Shown here piece by piece: positions 1 through 8,315 of a stretch of 64,000 nucleotides of DNA. This stretch comes from Clostridium estertheticum subsp. estertheticum. GTDB lineage: Bacteria > Bacillota > Clostridia > Clostridiales > Clostridiaceae. Location of the stretch: the NCBI RefSeq assembly GCF_001877035.1, contig NZ_CP015756.1, positions 2,719,001-2,783,000 of the forward strand, written 5' to 3'. Each line of letters begins with the position of its first letter. The stretch's first letter is position 1. Under the pieces are notes generated by a model. It had not been told where the DNA came from and made no database searches. It was given only the letters and a program-made list of their open reading frames with translations. A program made the position numbers and the translations under genes.

Positions 1-895
1 ATTTTCCTGTTTTAAACTTGATACAATGTTCTCTATCTATAACAGGTACGTTTGGAACCGCCTGAGCGAAAGGCATATAAATGGCCCCTCTATTTCTTAA
101 TCCTTCATTAAACTCACTTTTAGCTTTTTTCGAAGGACATTTTTCAGTACAGACACCACAACCAGTACACTTATCCATATTTATACTTCGTGCCTTTTGG
201 TTAATGGTTGCTTCAAAGTTTCCCACATATCCTTTAACCGCCTCAATCTCGCTGTATGTATATAATGTTATATTTTCATGAGATGCGGCATCTACCATTT
301 TGGGTGTCAAAATACAGGCAGAACAATCGAGTGTTGGGAAAGTTTTATCAAGTTGAGACATCTTACCACCAATACTTGGTGACTTCTCAATGATATCAAC
401 TTGATAACCAGCCTCAGCAATATCAAGAGCCGTTTGAATTCCTGCTATTCCTCCACCAATAACAAGTGCCCTTTTCGTTACATCTATTTGACCTGGTGTA
501 AGTTCACTATTTAATGTAGCTTTAGCCACTGCAGCCCTAACAAGAGCTATGGCTTTAGGCGTTCCAATCTCTTTATCCTTATGAATCCAAGAACAATGTT
601 CTCGAATATTAGCAACTTCTAATAAATATGGGTTTAAACCTGCTGCCTTAGCCGCTTTTCTAAATGTTGCCTCATGCATTCTAGGTGAACATGATGCTAC
701 CACAACTCTATCTAATTTTTGATCTTTTATCGCATTCTTGATCAAATTCTGACCTACTTCGGAACACATATATTGATAGTCTTTAGCATATACAACTCCA
801 GGCATTTTTTGTGCTTCTTCTATGACTTTATCAATGTCTACGGTAGCTGCTATATTACTTCCACACCAACAAACAAAAACTCCAATTTTCTGCAA
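1..895 (-). CDS. hdrA: HdrA-like FAD/iron-sulfur electron-transfer subunit (partial)
   Basis: Heterodisulfide reductase subunit A-like flavoprotein, the FAD-bearing electron-bifurcating core of Hdr complexes; the C-terminus lies beyond the left edge. About 298 residues are visible. The start is TTG at 895 behind an AGGAGG at 903-908. A Rossmann motif (VIGGGIAGIQ) binds FAD, followed by a conserved LDCSACILTPKM stretch and a ferredoxin-type CTGCGVCTEKCP cluster motif. It is the last visible gene of an hdrB-hdrC-hdrA operon, so the three encoded proteins probably form one cytoplasmic complex. In clostridia such complexes couple ferredoxin, NADH or formate to a disulfide or other acceptor; the acceptor here is not known. 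Family assignment is firm, physiological role inferred. Confidence 0.9.
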   Translation of the reverse strand, partial: MQKIGVFVCWCGSNIAATVDIDKVIEEAQKMPGVVYAKDYQYMCSEVGQNLIKNAIKDQKLDRVVVASCSPRMHEATFRKAAKAAGLNPYLLEVANIREHCSWIHKDKEIGTPKAIALVRAAVAKATLNSELTPGQIDVTKRALVIGGGIAGIQTALDIAEAGYQVDIIEKSPSIGGKMSQLDKTFPTLDCSACILTPKMVDAASHENITLYTYSEIEAVKGYVGNFEATINQKARSINMDKCTGCGVCTEKCPSKKAKSEFNEGLRNRGAIYMPFAQAVPNVPVIDREHCIKFKTGK

Positions 896-943
896 TTTGA
901 TTCCTCCTTTAAAAATAATAGTTTCATTATTTTAATGTAAAAA

Positions 944-1354
944 TTATTTATTGTATTTTCTAAATACACTTACTATTGCCTGTTGTGGCATTTTATCATC
1001 TATTTTTTTAATAACATCTTCAGCTTTTATTCTATTTTCTCCTGAACGCCTAATAACTATAAGTCTCACTGCCTCTAAAACGTTTGCAATATCTATATCT
1101 CTAGGACAACGCTCAGAACATGTAAAACATGAAGCACAAGACCAAATCGTTTTACTTTCTATAACCTTTTCTAGTTCTCCTGTCTGAAGTAATCTTATGA
1201 CCTGATGAGGTAGAATATCCATACCTTCACTAGCAGGGCAACTTGCTGAACATTTTCCACACTGGATGCAATCTTGTATCCTCTGCCCACTAATTTGAGA
1301 AATTTGCTCTAACTCTTTTGATCTTTTGCCTGAATATATTTTCACTCTTTTCAT
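944..1354 (-). CDS. hdrC: HdrC-like 4Fe-4S dicluster protein
   Basis: A 136-residue iron-sulfur subunit with two CxxCxxCxxxCP cluster motifs (CIQCGKCSASCP and CASCFTCSERCP), the hallmark of heterodisulfide reductase subunit C. It would carry electrons between HdrA and HdrB. The ATG at 1354 is preferred because AGGAGG lies 10 bases upstream; an earlier in-frame start at 1384 would overlap the stop of hdrB. It follows hdrB by about 20 bases and is followed by hdrA after 48 bases, so the three are almost certainly co-transcribed. The length fits a minimal HdrC without a membrane anchor, arguing for a soluble complex. Confidence 0.9.
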   Translation of the reverse strand: MKRVKIYSGKRSKELEQISQISGQRIQDCIQCGKCSASCPASEGMDILPHQVIRLLQTGELEKVIESKTIWSCASCFTCSERCPRDIDIANVLEAVRLIVIRRSGENRIKAEDVIKKIDDKMPQQAIVSVFRKYNK

Positions 1355-1373
1355 TACACTATCTCCTCCTATC

Positions 1374-2171
1374 TTATTTAACACCTAAAGCTTCTGCTAA
1401 AAGTTCTGTGAAATAGGTAATAGATAGTTTATCTTTTGCCCCATCATTACTAATTTCTAGGTTATATTTACAAAGGGGGCATGCAGTAACAATTTCTTCT
1501 GCACCATTTTTTACAGCGGATTGTATTATATTATCTGTCATTTTGTTTACAAGATCCTTCTGTTCTAAACAAAGGTACCCTCCACAACATTCCGTTCTAT
1601 ATGGATATATAACTGGAATACCTCCTATTGCTGTTATAAAATCTTCTATAATAGAAGGATTTTCTGGATCATCAAAATTCATGGTACTACTTGGACGAAG
1701 GAGCAAACAACCATAATATGCGCCAATTTTACGATTAGTAAGAGGATTCGTAACTTTTTTAGCTAGTTCATCAAATCCTATTTCATCTCTAAGTACCTCT
1801 AGATAGTGAAGAACTTGTGTCTCACCCTCGTATTCTTTTGGCAAGTCTAAATAATTGTTAACCTTGGATTTTATATCCTCTTTGCTCCTCATATCTTCAT
1901 TTACTCTTTTAATCACATGATGACATGCTGCACATAAAGTGACTAGCTTTTCACCTTTATCCCTTGCTGATGCTAGGCTCCGTACAGCGGATAATTTAGT
2001 AGCTATTTCATCAGTGGCCATTGGATATACCGCACCACAACATTGCCACTCTTTTTGCTCTTCTAGCTCAAATCCCAAGACTTTTGCAGAATCTAGTGCA
2101 TACTTTTCTAATTCCTGAGCTTTCGTCTTTAACGTACAACCTGGATAATAACTATACTTCATATTTTTCAT
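1374..2171 (-). CDS. hdrB: HdrB-like CCG-domain subunit
   Basis: A 265-residue protein with two cysteine-rich CCG domains (WQCCGAVYP with LCAACHHV, and TECCGGYLC with CPLCKYN), which in characterised HdrB hold the non-cubane iron-sulfur centres that reduce the disulfide substrate. It is first in the operon. The start is unusual: an in-frame TAG lies directly before the ATG at 2171, and the only good Shine-Dalgarno (GGGAGG, 2209-2214) is about 37 bases upstream, separated by a 9-bp inverted repeat (see the regulatory entry). The second ATG at 2162 is the alternative start. Product family is clear; substrate unknown. Confidence 0.9.
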   Translation of the reverse strand: MKNMKYSYYPGCTLKTKAQELEKYALDSAKVLGFELEEQKEWQCCGAVYPMATDEIATKLSAVRSLASARDKGEKLVTLCAACHHVIKRVNEDMRSKEDIKSKVNNYLDLPKEYEGETQVLHYLEVLRDEIGFDELAKKVTNPLTNRKIGAYYGCLLLRPSSTMNFDDPENPSIIEDFITAIGGIPVIYPYRTECCGGYLCLEQKDLVNKMTDNIIQSAVKNGAEEIVTACPLCKYNLEISNDGAKDKLSITYFTELLAEALGVK

Positions 2172-2214
2172 CTAGACTTTTAAACAAATGTATAAGTCTA
2201 GATTTGCACCTCCC
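2169..2214 (-). promoter_or_regulatory. hdrB translation-initiation region with hairpin between SD and AUG
   Basis: Arms TCTAGACTT (2171-2179) and AAGTCTAGA (2194-2202) pair perfectly with a 14-base loop. The hairpin lies between GGGAGG (2209-2214) and the ATG (2171), the A of which closes the stem. With the hairpin folded, the distance from SD to start shrinks to about 6 bases, a normal spacing; unfolded it is about 37 and would not work. The repeat is seen directly; the effect on translation is inference. Confidence 0.55.
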
Positions 2215-2226
2215 TTCAATTTATTA

Positions 2227-2603
2227 ATATTTTAATACTAGTTAGTAAAAAATGTTTCTATTATCTGTTAATGTTTATTTCTTAAAAATGATGAAGTTTC
2301 ACTTAACTTCTTGTTAAAATTATAACATGTACCATTCTAAATTTAAAATACCATTAAACTATGATATAATAGTATTTGCCTATCATAAAGAAACAACTTA
2401 TAAATTTACTATAACAAAGTATTTCTTTTCTTAATTTTATTGCTATATCTACACTTATCAACAAATAAATATTTTATTGTATTTTTTAATATTGTATAAT
2501 TTAATTTAATTTTTGTTAAAATTATAACGGTTTCTATTATAATCTTAGAAACATTAATCAACTATAGTTTCATATTTTAAATCTATAATTAGGAGGCAGC
2601 GTT
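2227..2603. promoter_or_regulatory. Divergent hdr/lysR control region
   Basis: This gene-free stretch separates hdrBCA from the LysR gene. An exact 16-bp direct repeat, TTGTTAAAATTATAAC, occurs at 2311-2326 and 2513-2528; on the minus strand each contains a TATAAT. The 11-mer GTTTCTATTAT occurs at 2254-2264 and 2530-2540. The latter is half of an inverted repeat GTTTCTA-N9-TAGAAAC (2530-2552) that covers a plus-strand TATAAT at 2538-2543, the likely -10 of lysR. This is the expected layout for a LysR protein that represses itself and activates the divergent operon. Confidence 0.45.
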
Positions 2604-3497
2604 ATGGAATTAAGACAGTTACAATATTTTCAGATGGTTTGTCAATTAAATAGTATTACACAAGCTGCAAAAAAACTTTACGTAACCCAACCATCCATTA
2701 CCAATTCCATTAAGAATTTAGAAAAAGAACTGTCCTGTGTACTCTTTGATAGATCTAAAAAGCAACTTTTTCCCACAGTTGAAGGAAAAGTTTTTTTAAA
2801 GAGAGTAGATGAGATTTTAAAATTAGTAGACAATGCCACTACAGAAATGAAGGATTACGAGGATCTTAAAAAGGGCATACTTACAATAGGCATCCCTCCA
2901 ATGATTGGTACCTTTATATTTCCTATAGTTTTTATTAAATTCAAACAATTATATCCAAATATTAAACTAAATATTATAGAATATGGATCTATTGAAACAA
3001 GACAAATGATAGAAAATGGAGACTTGGATTTGGGTCTTATTATAGGTGACGCAGGTAATAATATACTAGCTTCCTTGCCTATTTTAGATAGCGAACTCTT
3101 AGTTTGCTTAAAAAAAGAACATCCCCTAAGAAAAAAGTCAACTATTACATTTGAAGATATTAAAAACGAACCTATTATCCTACTAAAAGAAGGCTTCTAC
3201 ATAAGGGAGAAGGTATTAGATCGTTTTAAAGAAAAGCATATTCAGCCTAATGTTATTTTATCATCCAACCACTTAGAAACCGTCAAAGGACTTATTACAA
3301 ACGGGGTCGGCATATCTTTTTTATTAAAGGAAATTGTTGAAGATAATGATAAAATAACAAAAATTCCATTATGTAATACTATTCCTATAAAAATTGCTCT
3401 CGTTTGGAGGAAAAATTGTTGTTTATCCACTGTTTCAAAAGTATTTATAGATTTCTTAAATGCAAATCCCCTAACCACTCCTGAGAATTTAGATTAA
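2604..3497 (+). CDS. LysR-family transcriptional regulator
   Basis: A 297-residue LysR-type regulator. The N-terminal winged helix-turn-helix (residues about 1-60, MELRQLQYFQMVCQ with ITQAAKKLYVTQPSITNSIK) is followed by a periplasmic-binding-protein-like effector domain (about 88-290). The ATG has AGGAGGC upstream. It is transcribed away from the hdr operon, and LysR genes usually control the divergent neighbour, so hdrBCA is the likely target. The effector ligand cannot be deduced. No U-tract terminator is seen directly after the stop; the strong hairpin at 3571-3606 serves mainly the facing gene. Confidence 0.92.
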   Translation: MELRQLQYFQMVCQLNSITQAAKKLYVTQPSITNSIKNLEKELSCVLFDRSKKQLFPTVEGKVFLKRVDEILKLVDNATTEMKDYEDLKKGILTIGIPPMIGTFIFPIVFIKFKQLYPNIKLNIIEYGSIETRQMIENGDLDLGLIIGDAGNNILASLPILDSELLVCLKKEHPLRKKSTITFEDIKNEPIILLKEGFYIREKVLDRFKEKHIQPNVILSSNHLETVKGLITNGVGISFLLKEIVEDNDKITKIPLCNTIPIKIALVWRKNCCLSTVSKVFIDFLNANPLTTPENLD

Positions 3498-3570
3498 GTT
3501 AATAATTTTCTTATTTAAAATATACATAAAAAGCGTATCCTAAAAATTCACTTTTATATTCGGACAAAAA

Positions 3571-3606
3571 TGCCTCAAAATAGAAATCACTTTCTATTTT
3601 GAGGCA
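3571..3606 (-). terminator. Intrinsic terminator of the WG-repeat gene
   Basis: Perfect 16-bp stem (TGCCTCAAAATAGAAA, 3571-3586, with 3591-3606) and a four-base loop. On the minus strand it is followed by TTTTT, so it terminates the WG-repeat transcript; on the plus strand no T run follows. Confidence 0.85.
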
Positions 3607-3625
3607 ACCAATTAATCTAAAATTT

Positions 3626-4639
3626 CTAAGCTTGTAATTTCCAAATGTATTCTCCTAATTTATTGATATATCCAATCCTTTTACCTATTTCAACCCTTGC
3701 AATTCCCTGGGTAAATTCATAGGCTTCTTCAAAAATTGGGTCTATAATTATTTCACCTAAACAATCTATATAACCCCACAAATCTCCTATTTGAGCAGCA
3801 ATTAAACCCTCACTTATAATATCTATATCTTCAAAATTTGTTGGTATTGTAATATTACCACTTTTATCAATACAACCATATTTTTCATTTTCACAAATTA
3901 CAGCTATACCTTCATAAAATTTACCTGCCCACTCAAATTCTGGTTTTATAATAATATCTCCCGCGTTATCTATGTACCCGTATTTTTCTCTTATCTCAAC
4001 TGCTGCCAATCCTTCATTGAACTGGTCGCAAACATTATATCGTAGCGGTATAATTATTTCTCCACTTTTGTTTATATACCCATACTTTCCCTTAGAACAA
4101 ACTGATGCTATTCCACTGTAAAATTCATTAGCATAATCATAAATTGCATCTATTATAACTTTGCCATCCTTATCTATATATGCTATTTTACCACCTATTT
4201 GAACTGCTGCTAATCCCTCACTATAATCGTTAGCATCTAAATATTTTGGTGGCACTATTTCTGTACCTTCACTATCTATGTACCCCCACATATACCCACT
4301 CTTTACTGCAGCTCTTCCTTCAATAAAGAAATTAGCTTCCTCATATTTAGGTTCAACTATAAGTTTTCCACTTAAATTAATATACCCATTTTTATGACCT
4401 ACTTTTATTGCGGCAAGCCCTTCATTAAATGGCATAACTTCATCATACTTAGGCTCTATGACAAACTCTCCAGCCTTATTTATAAAGCCATACTTGTTAT
4501 CTATACCCACTATCGCTAAGTCCCCTTCAAACTCCTGAGCATAATTAAATTTATTTTCTATAACTACATTACCTTCTCTATTTATGTACCCATATCTTTT
4601 CTTAAATTTCACAGGATATAAATTATTCTCATTGTTCAT
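3626..4639 (-). CDS. WG-repeat (KWG) protein
   Basis: A 337-residue cytoplasmic protein made almost entirely of WG repeats of about 33-34 residues. Each has a core like KYGYINKSGEIIIP followed by an FxEGLAAV turn; nine complete repeats and a tenth partial one can be counted. No signal peptide or enzyme domain is visible. WG repeats form beta-rich scaffolds, but in most bacteria their partners are unknown. The start has AAGGAAG upstream. It is a single-gene unit: the terminator at 3571-3606 closes it, and exonuclease III upstream is separated by about 97 bases. No function is proposed. Confidence 0.9.
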   Translation of the reverse strand: MNNENNLYPVKFKKRYGYINREGNVVIENKFNYAQEFEGDLAIVGIDNKYGFINKAGEFVIEPKYDEVMPFNEGLAAIKVGHKNGYINLSGKLIVEPKYEEANFFIEGRAAVKSGYMWGYIDSEGTEIVPPKYLDANDYSEGLAAVQIGGKIAYIDKDGKVIIDAIYDYANEFYSGIASVCSKGKYGYINKSGEIIIPLRYNVCDQFNEGLAAVEIREKYGYIDNAGDIIIKPEFEWAGKFYEGIAVICENEKYGCIDKSGNITIPTNFEDIDIISEGLIAAQIGDLWGYIDCLGEIIIDPIFEEAYEFTQGIARVEIGKRIGYINKLGEYIWKLQA

Positions 4640-4736
4640 AACTAAAACTTCCTTTCACTTTTTGAATACTAATTCAAAAATTAACTAAATATAATATCAT
4701 TATACACTGAACTAGTTTAAATAAGTAATTATATTA

Positions 4737-5495
4737 CTATAAAATAATGCTCACAGGGCAATGATCTGACCCTATAACGTCATTTAAAATAGATGCTTCC
4801 TTCAGCTCGCCTAATAAGTCCTTTGTTATAAAAAAGTAGTCAAGACGCCACCCTGCATTTTTTTCCCTAGCCTTAAATCTGTAACTCCACCAAGAATATT
4901 TTACTTCTTCTGCATGAAGATATCTAAAAGTATCAACGTAACCATGAGATATAAATTTATCCATCCACGCCCGCTCTATTGGTAAGAAACCTGAATATTT
5001 TTCATTTGCCTTTGGATTTTTAAGATCAATAACATTATGAGCGGTATTATAATCCCCACAAATAATTAGCTTTTTTCCATTTTTTCTTAACTTTTCACAG
5101 TAAGCTAGTAATTCATCATAAAATTCCATTTTATAATTTAATCTATCCTCATCCTTTTGACCATTAGGAAAATATATATTAAAAAGTGTGAAATTTTCAA
5201 ATTCCGCTATTAATATTCGTCCTTCACTATCAAATTTTTCTATTCCAATCCCTCTCATAATAGATATTGGTTTTTGCTTAGTGTATATAGCTACTCCACT
5301 ATAACCTTTCTTCTGCGCACAACAAAAATATGAATAATACCCTTCTATATTTTTAAGCTCATCGCTTATTTGATCCTCTTGAATTTTTGTTTCTTGCAAA
5401 CATAAAACCTCTGGTTGCTCACTCTCGACCCATTCAATAAATCCTTTATTTTTTATGGCTCTTATACCATTTACATTCCATGAATAAATTTTCAT
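4737..5495 (-). CDS. xth: Exodeoxyribonuclease III / AP endonuclease
   Basis: A 252-residue exonuclease III family member that incises abasic sites and removes 3' blocks in base-excision repair. The whole set of family motifs is present in order: WNVNGIRA, CLQETK (metal-binding Glu), YSGVAIY, CGDYNTAH (catalytic Asp and Asn), WRLDYFF and GSDHCPV (catalytic Asp-His at the C-terminus). Length is typical. The ATG has GAGGAAGGTG upstream. It appears to be a monocistronic housekeeping gene. Confidence 0.95.
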   Translation of the reverse strand: MKIYSWNVNGIRAIKNKGFIEWVESEQPEVLCLQETKIQEDQISDELKNIEGYYSYFCCAQKKGYSGVAIYTKQKPISIMRGIGIEKFDSEGRILIAEFENFTLFNIYFPNGQKDEDRLNYKMEFYDELLAYCEKLRKNGKKLIICGDYNTAHNVIDLKNPKANEKYSGFLPIERAWMDKFISHGYVDTFRYLHAEEVKYSWWSYRFKAREKNAGWRLDYFFITKDLLGELKEASILNDVIGSDHCPVSIIL

Positions 5496-5711
5496 AAAAA
5501 CACCTTCCTCGTAAAGTTATTTAATACATGTAAGTTACCTATATATTTATCATTTACTGTTTTTTATCAAGTATGTAAAACTCTTAATATTAATATATCA
5601 TATTATTGAGTAAATAAAATTACCTTTTGTAATTATTGCTTAAAATATGTCCTATTACTATCACCCTTATAGTTAAATCAGAATACTATTATATTGAAGG
5701 GGATGTTATTC

Positions 5712-6092
5712 ATGGATTATAGAGAAAAATATACTGGAAATAAAGAGAAATTTTACTTTTTTTTAAAAGATGAAGTTATAAGATTATTCAAAGACAAGCT
5801 CAAAATAGATGGAGCTCTTGTTAACATACCAGATGATGAAGAATTGAATTACCAATTTAAACTTGATAGTGATGAAAATTATGGTGATTTTACAATTAAA
5901 GTTACATGGGGACAAAAGCCAAAACAAACTAAAGCATTAGAAGAAGATATCAATATAAGTTCTGCTGATGAATTTGAAGAAAAGACCAATATAAATTCTG
6001 ATGATGCATTAAAAGAAGATACCAATATAAACTCTGATGGAATGAAAATAACTACTGATGTAAGCTTTGATTATGAGCCATTTGAACTTTAA
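5712..6092 (+). CDS. Small acidic protein with three 12-residue repeats
   Basis: Not recognised as a named family. The 126-residue product starts best at ATG 5712, with AAGGGG nine bases upstream; an in-frame TTG at 5694 lacks an SD. The N-terminal half is a compact mixed region (DYREKYTGNKEKFYFFLKD at the start). The C-terminal half holds three tandem 12-residue repeats built on the pattern EEDxNINSxDxx (bases 5940-5975, 5976-6011 and 6012-6047). There is no signal peptide or membrane helix. It lies just upstream of the spore-coat locus on the same strand, so a sporulation role is possible but unproven. Confidence 0.75.
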   Translation: MDYREKYTGNKEKFYFFLKDEVIRLFKDKLKIDGALVNIPDDEELNYQFKLDSDENYGDFTIKVTWGQKPKQTKALEEDINISSADEFEEKTNINSDDALKEDTNINSDGMKITTDVSFDYEPFEL

Positions 6093-6109
6093 TAAATACT
6101 AAATTAACA

Positions 6110-6176
6110 CTCCCTGGGGATATTTTGTATGACTTTTCTTTTCCTAAACATTTCTTAAGACTCCTCAGGGTTTTAT
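6110..6176 (+). terminator. Weak hairpin after the repeat protein
   Basis: CCCTGGGGA and TCCTCAGGG can pair (one G-U) across a loop of about 45 bases, followed by TTTTA. It may be a weak or partial terminator before the coat genes. Confidence 0.3.
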
Positions 6177-6234
6177 ATATAAATTTCAAGATTGATATTG
6201 TTTATATTATTCATTGTTATAAGGAGGTCACATT

Positions 6235-7254
6235 GTGGAACAAGAAAATATAAATTTAATATTATCTCAATATAATATTAATATTGTTGATATAAAACAA
6301 CAATCTGATAAAGGTAAGAAGGCCATCTGGTGGATAAAAACTACCGACGGTGATAAAGTCTTAAAAAAACACTCCTGCTCATCTAAAACCCTCGAATTCA
6401 TACTCTCAGCTGTTGAGCACTTAAAAAACAGAGAGGTTAACTTATCTAATATTATTAAAACAAAAACCAATAATAGTTATATAAAAGGAGTTAATTGCTG
6501 TTACGTTTTAAGTGATGCTATTATCGGTAATACTCCAAATGAGGACAAACCTCAAGAATTAAAAATGATAGTCGAAGAGCTAGCAAGGTTCCATTACGCT
6601 TCTAGAGGTTTTGAATTTCCTGATGATTGCAAGCCAAGGTTACATCTAGGCCTTCAAAAAGAAGAATTTGAAGGTCAAATGATTAAATTAAAAGGTTTTT
6701 ATGATACCGAAATGTCTATTGCTAAACATTCAGAATTCGGACAAATTATTTTATCACAGTTTCCTTATTTTTACAAAAGAATGCAATTAGCAATAGCTGA
6801 AAATGAGAAATCAGGATATGCCAGTTGGGCCCTTGAGACTAAAAATACAAATTGCCTTTGTCATCAAGATTTTACTGCTAGTAATCTTATTCTTACTAGT
6901 TCTAAAGAAATATTTGTTTTAGATATAGATTCTATTACTATAGATTTACCTACTAGAGATATAAGAAAATTTTTAAATAAGATCATGAAAAAGAAAGGCC
7001 AATGGGATTTAAAATTAACATCACAGATATTACAATGGTACAATGCCATAAATCCACTAGAACACTGGAAATGGCAGGTACTAAAAGAATCATTAATTTT
7101 CCCTCATCTTTTTGTAGGCATAATGAGCAAATATTATGAAAAAAGAGAAATCAGTTGGCCTGAGGCTAGATATATTGAAAGATTAAAAGGAATGATTAAA
7201 ATAGAAAAATCTATTGGACCTATTTTGCAAGATTTCGAAAGAATTATTCCTTAA
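6235..7254 (+). CDS. CotS-family spore coat kinase-like protein (1)
   Basis: A 339-residue protein of the CotS/YutH spore-coat family, which has an aminoglycoside-phosphotransferase/choline-kinase fold. The catalytic-loop signature is visible as LCHQDFTASNLIL, followed by the metal-binding IDSITIDLPTRDI segment. The start codon is GTG at 6235 with AAGGAGG seven bases upstream. It heads a run of four closely spaced genes (gaps of 44, 12 and 21 bases to the next starts), equivalent in content to the Bacillus cotS/cotSA/ytc region. It is probably made in the mother cell and deposited in the coat. Whether it is an active kinase is not known. Confidence 0.88.
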   Translation: MEQENINLILSQYNINIVDIKQQSDKGKKAIWWIKTTDGDKVLKKHSCSSKTLEFILSAVEHLKNREVNLSNIIKTKTNNSYIKGVNCCYVLSDAIIGNTPNEDKPQELKMIVEELARFHYASRGFEFPDDCKPRLHLGLQKEEFEGQMIKLKGFYDTEMSIAKHSEFGQIILSQFPYFYKRMQLAIAENEKSGYASWALETKNTNCLCHQDFTASNLILTSSKEIFVLDIDSITIDLPTRDIRKFLNKIMKKKGQWDLKLTSQILQWYNAINPLEHWKWQVLKESLIFPHLFVGIMSKYYEKREISWPEARYIERLKGMIKIEKSIGPILQDFERIIP

Positions 7255-7298
7255 TAAATTATTAATATCTGGTATTGAATTGGATTGGAGGTATTAAA

Positions 7299-8303
7299 TT
7301 GGATAACGAATCAAATAATTATTTATCACTTGGTAGTAAAGTTCTTCTATCGTACGATATAAAACCTTTGAATTTAAAAATGCTTCAAAGTAAAGGTTTG
7401 AAAACATTATGGAAATTAACTTATAAAAATACACCACTATGCCTTAAAAGATTAAATCAAACTATGGAAGAGGCTCTTTTCTCGGTTAATGCACAAATAT
7501 ATATATTTAACAACGGTGGTATGGTACCCAGGGTCTATCCTAATGCAAAAGGTAATTTTATAACTGAATATAACGGACAGTTATTTGTATTATACAGTTG
7601 GGTTAATGGGCGCGATATGAATTTAGAAAACCCTAAAGATTTAAACTTAGCATTACAGTCTTTATCAAAATTTCACATAACCTCCATTGGATATGTGCCA
7701 CCAATTAATTCTAAAACATCCTCTAAACTTGGAAACTGGCCAAAACAATATACATCTATGAAAAATAGAATGTTAAAGATAAAAGAAATTTGTATACAAA
7801 CTCCTAATAATGCAAATTATTCGAGCCTTGTAGATCATATAGATCCAATCATAGAAATTTGTGATAAAACAATTAATCTAATTAATAGTTCTTCTTATAG
7901 TGATTTATGTAGCATTAATCAAAAAGAGTCTTGTTTATGTCATCAGGATTTTGGCACTGGAAACGTAATGCTAATAGACGGCAAAGGCATAGTTATAGAT
8001 TTGGATAGTGTTACCTATGACTTACCTTCTCGCGATTTAAGAAAGATTATTGGGAAAAGAATGATGCAATTTAATGATTACAATATAAATAACATTGAAA
8101 CTATATTAAAATTCTATGAAATAAATAATATTCTTTCACCAAAACACAGAGAAGTTTTAAAAATCGATTTAATGTTCCCTCATTGGTTCTTTGGTTTAAT
8201 AAAAAATATACACAAAAGTGATAAATCAATAAGTGCTCAGAGAATTTGTGCAATTTCTAGTTTCGAACAGAATAAATTTTCTACACTTCAAAAATGGCTT
8301 TAA
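7299..8303 (+). CDS. CotS-family spore coat kinase-like protein (2)
   Basis: A 334-residue paralogue of the preceding gene. It carries the same catalytic loop (LCHQDFGTGNVML) and IDLDSVTYDLPSRDL metal motif, but is otherwise clearly diverged, so the duplication is old. The best start is TTG at 7299, with GGAGG at 7287-7291; an in-frame TTG at 7275 has no SD. It lies between the first CotS-like protein and the glycosyltransferase and almost certainly shares their transcript. A role in coat or exosporium saccharide assembly is inferred from the cluster. Confidence 0.88.
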   Translation: MDNESNNYLSLGSKVLLSYDIKPLNLKMLQSKGLKTLWKLTYKNTPLCLKRLNQTMEEALFSVNAQIYIFNNGGMVPRVYPNAKGNFITEYNGQLFVLYSWVNGRDMNLENPKDLNLALQSLSKFHITSIGYVPPINSKTSSKLGNWPKQYTSMKNRMLKIKEICIQTPNNANYSSLVDHIDPIIEICDKTINLINSSSYSDLCSINQKESCLCHQDFGTGNVMLIDGKGIVIDLDSVTYDLPSRDLRKIIGKRMMQFNDYNINNIETILKFYEINNILSPKHREVLKIDLMFPHWFFGLIKNIHKSDKSISAQRICAISSFEQNKFSTLQKWL

Positions 8304-8315
8304 AGGAGGCATATA

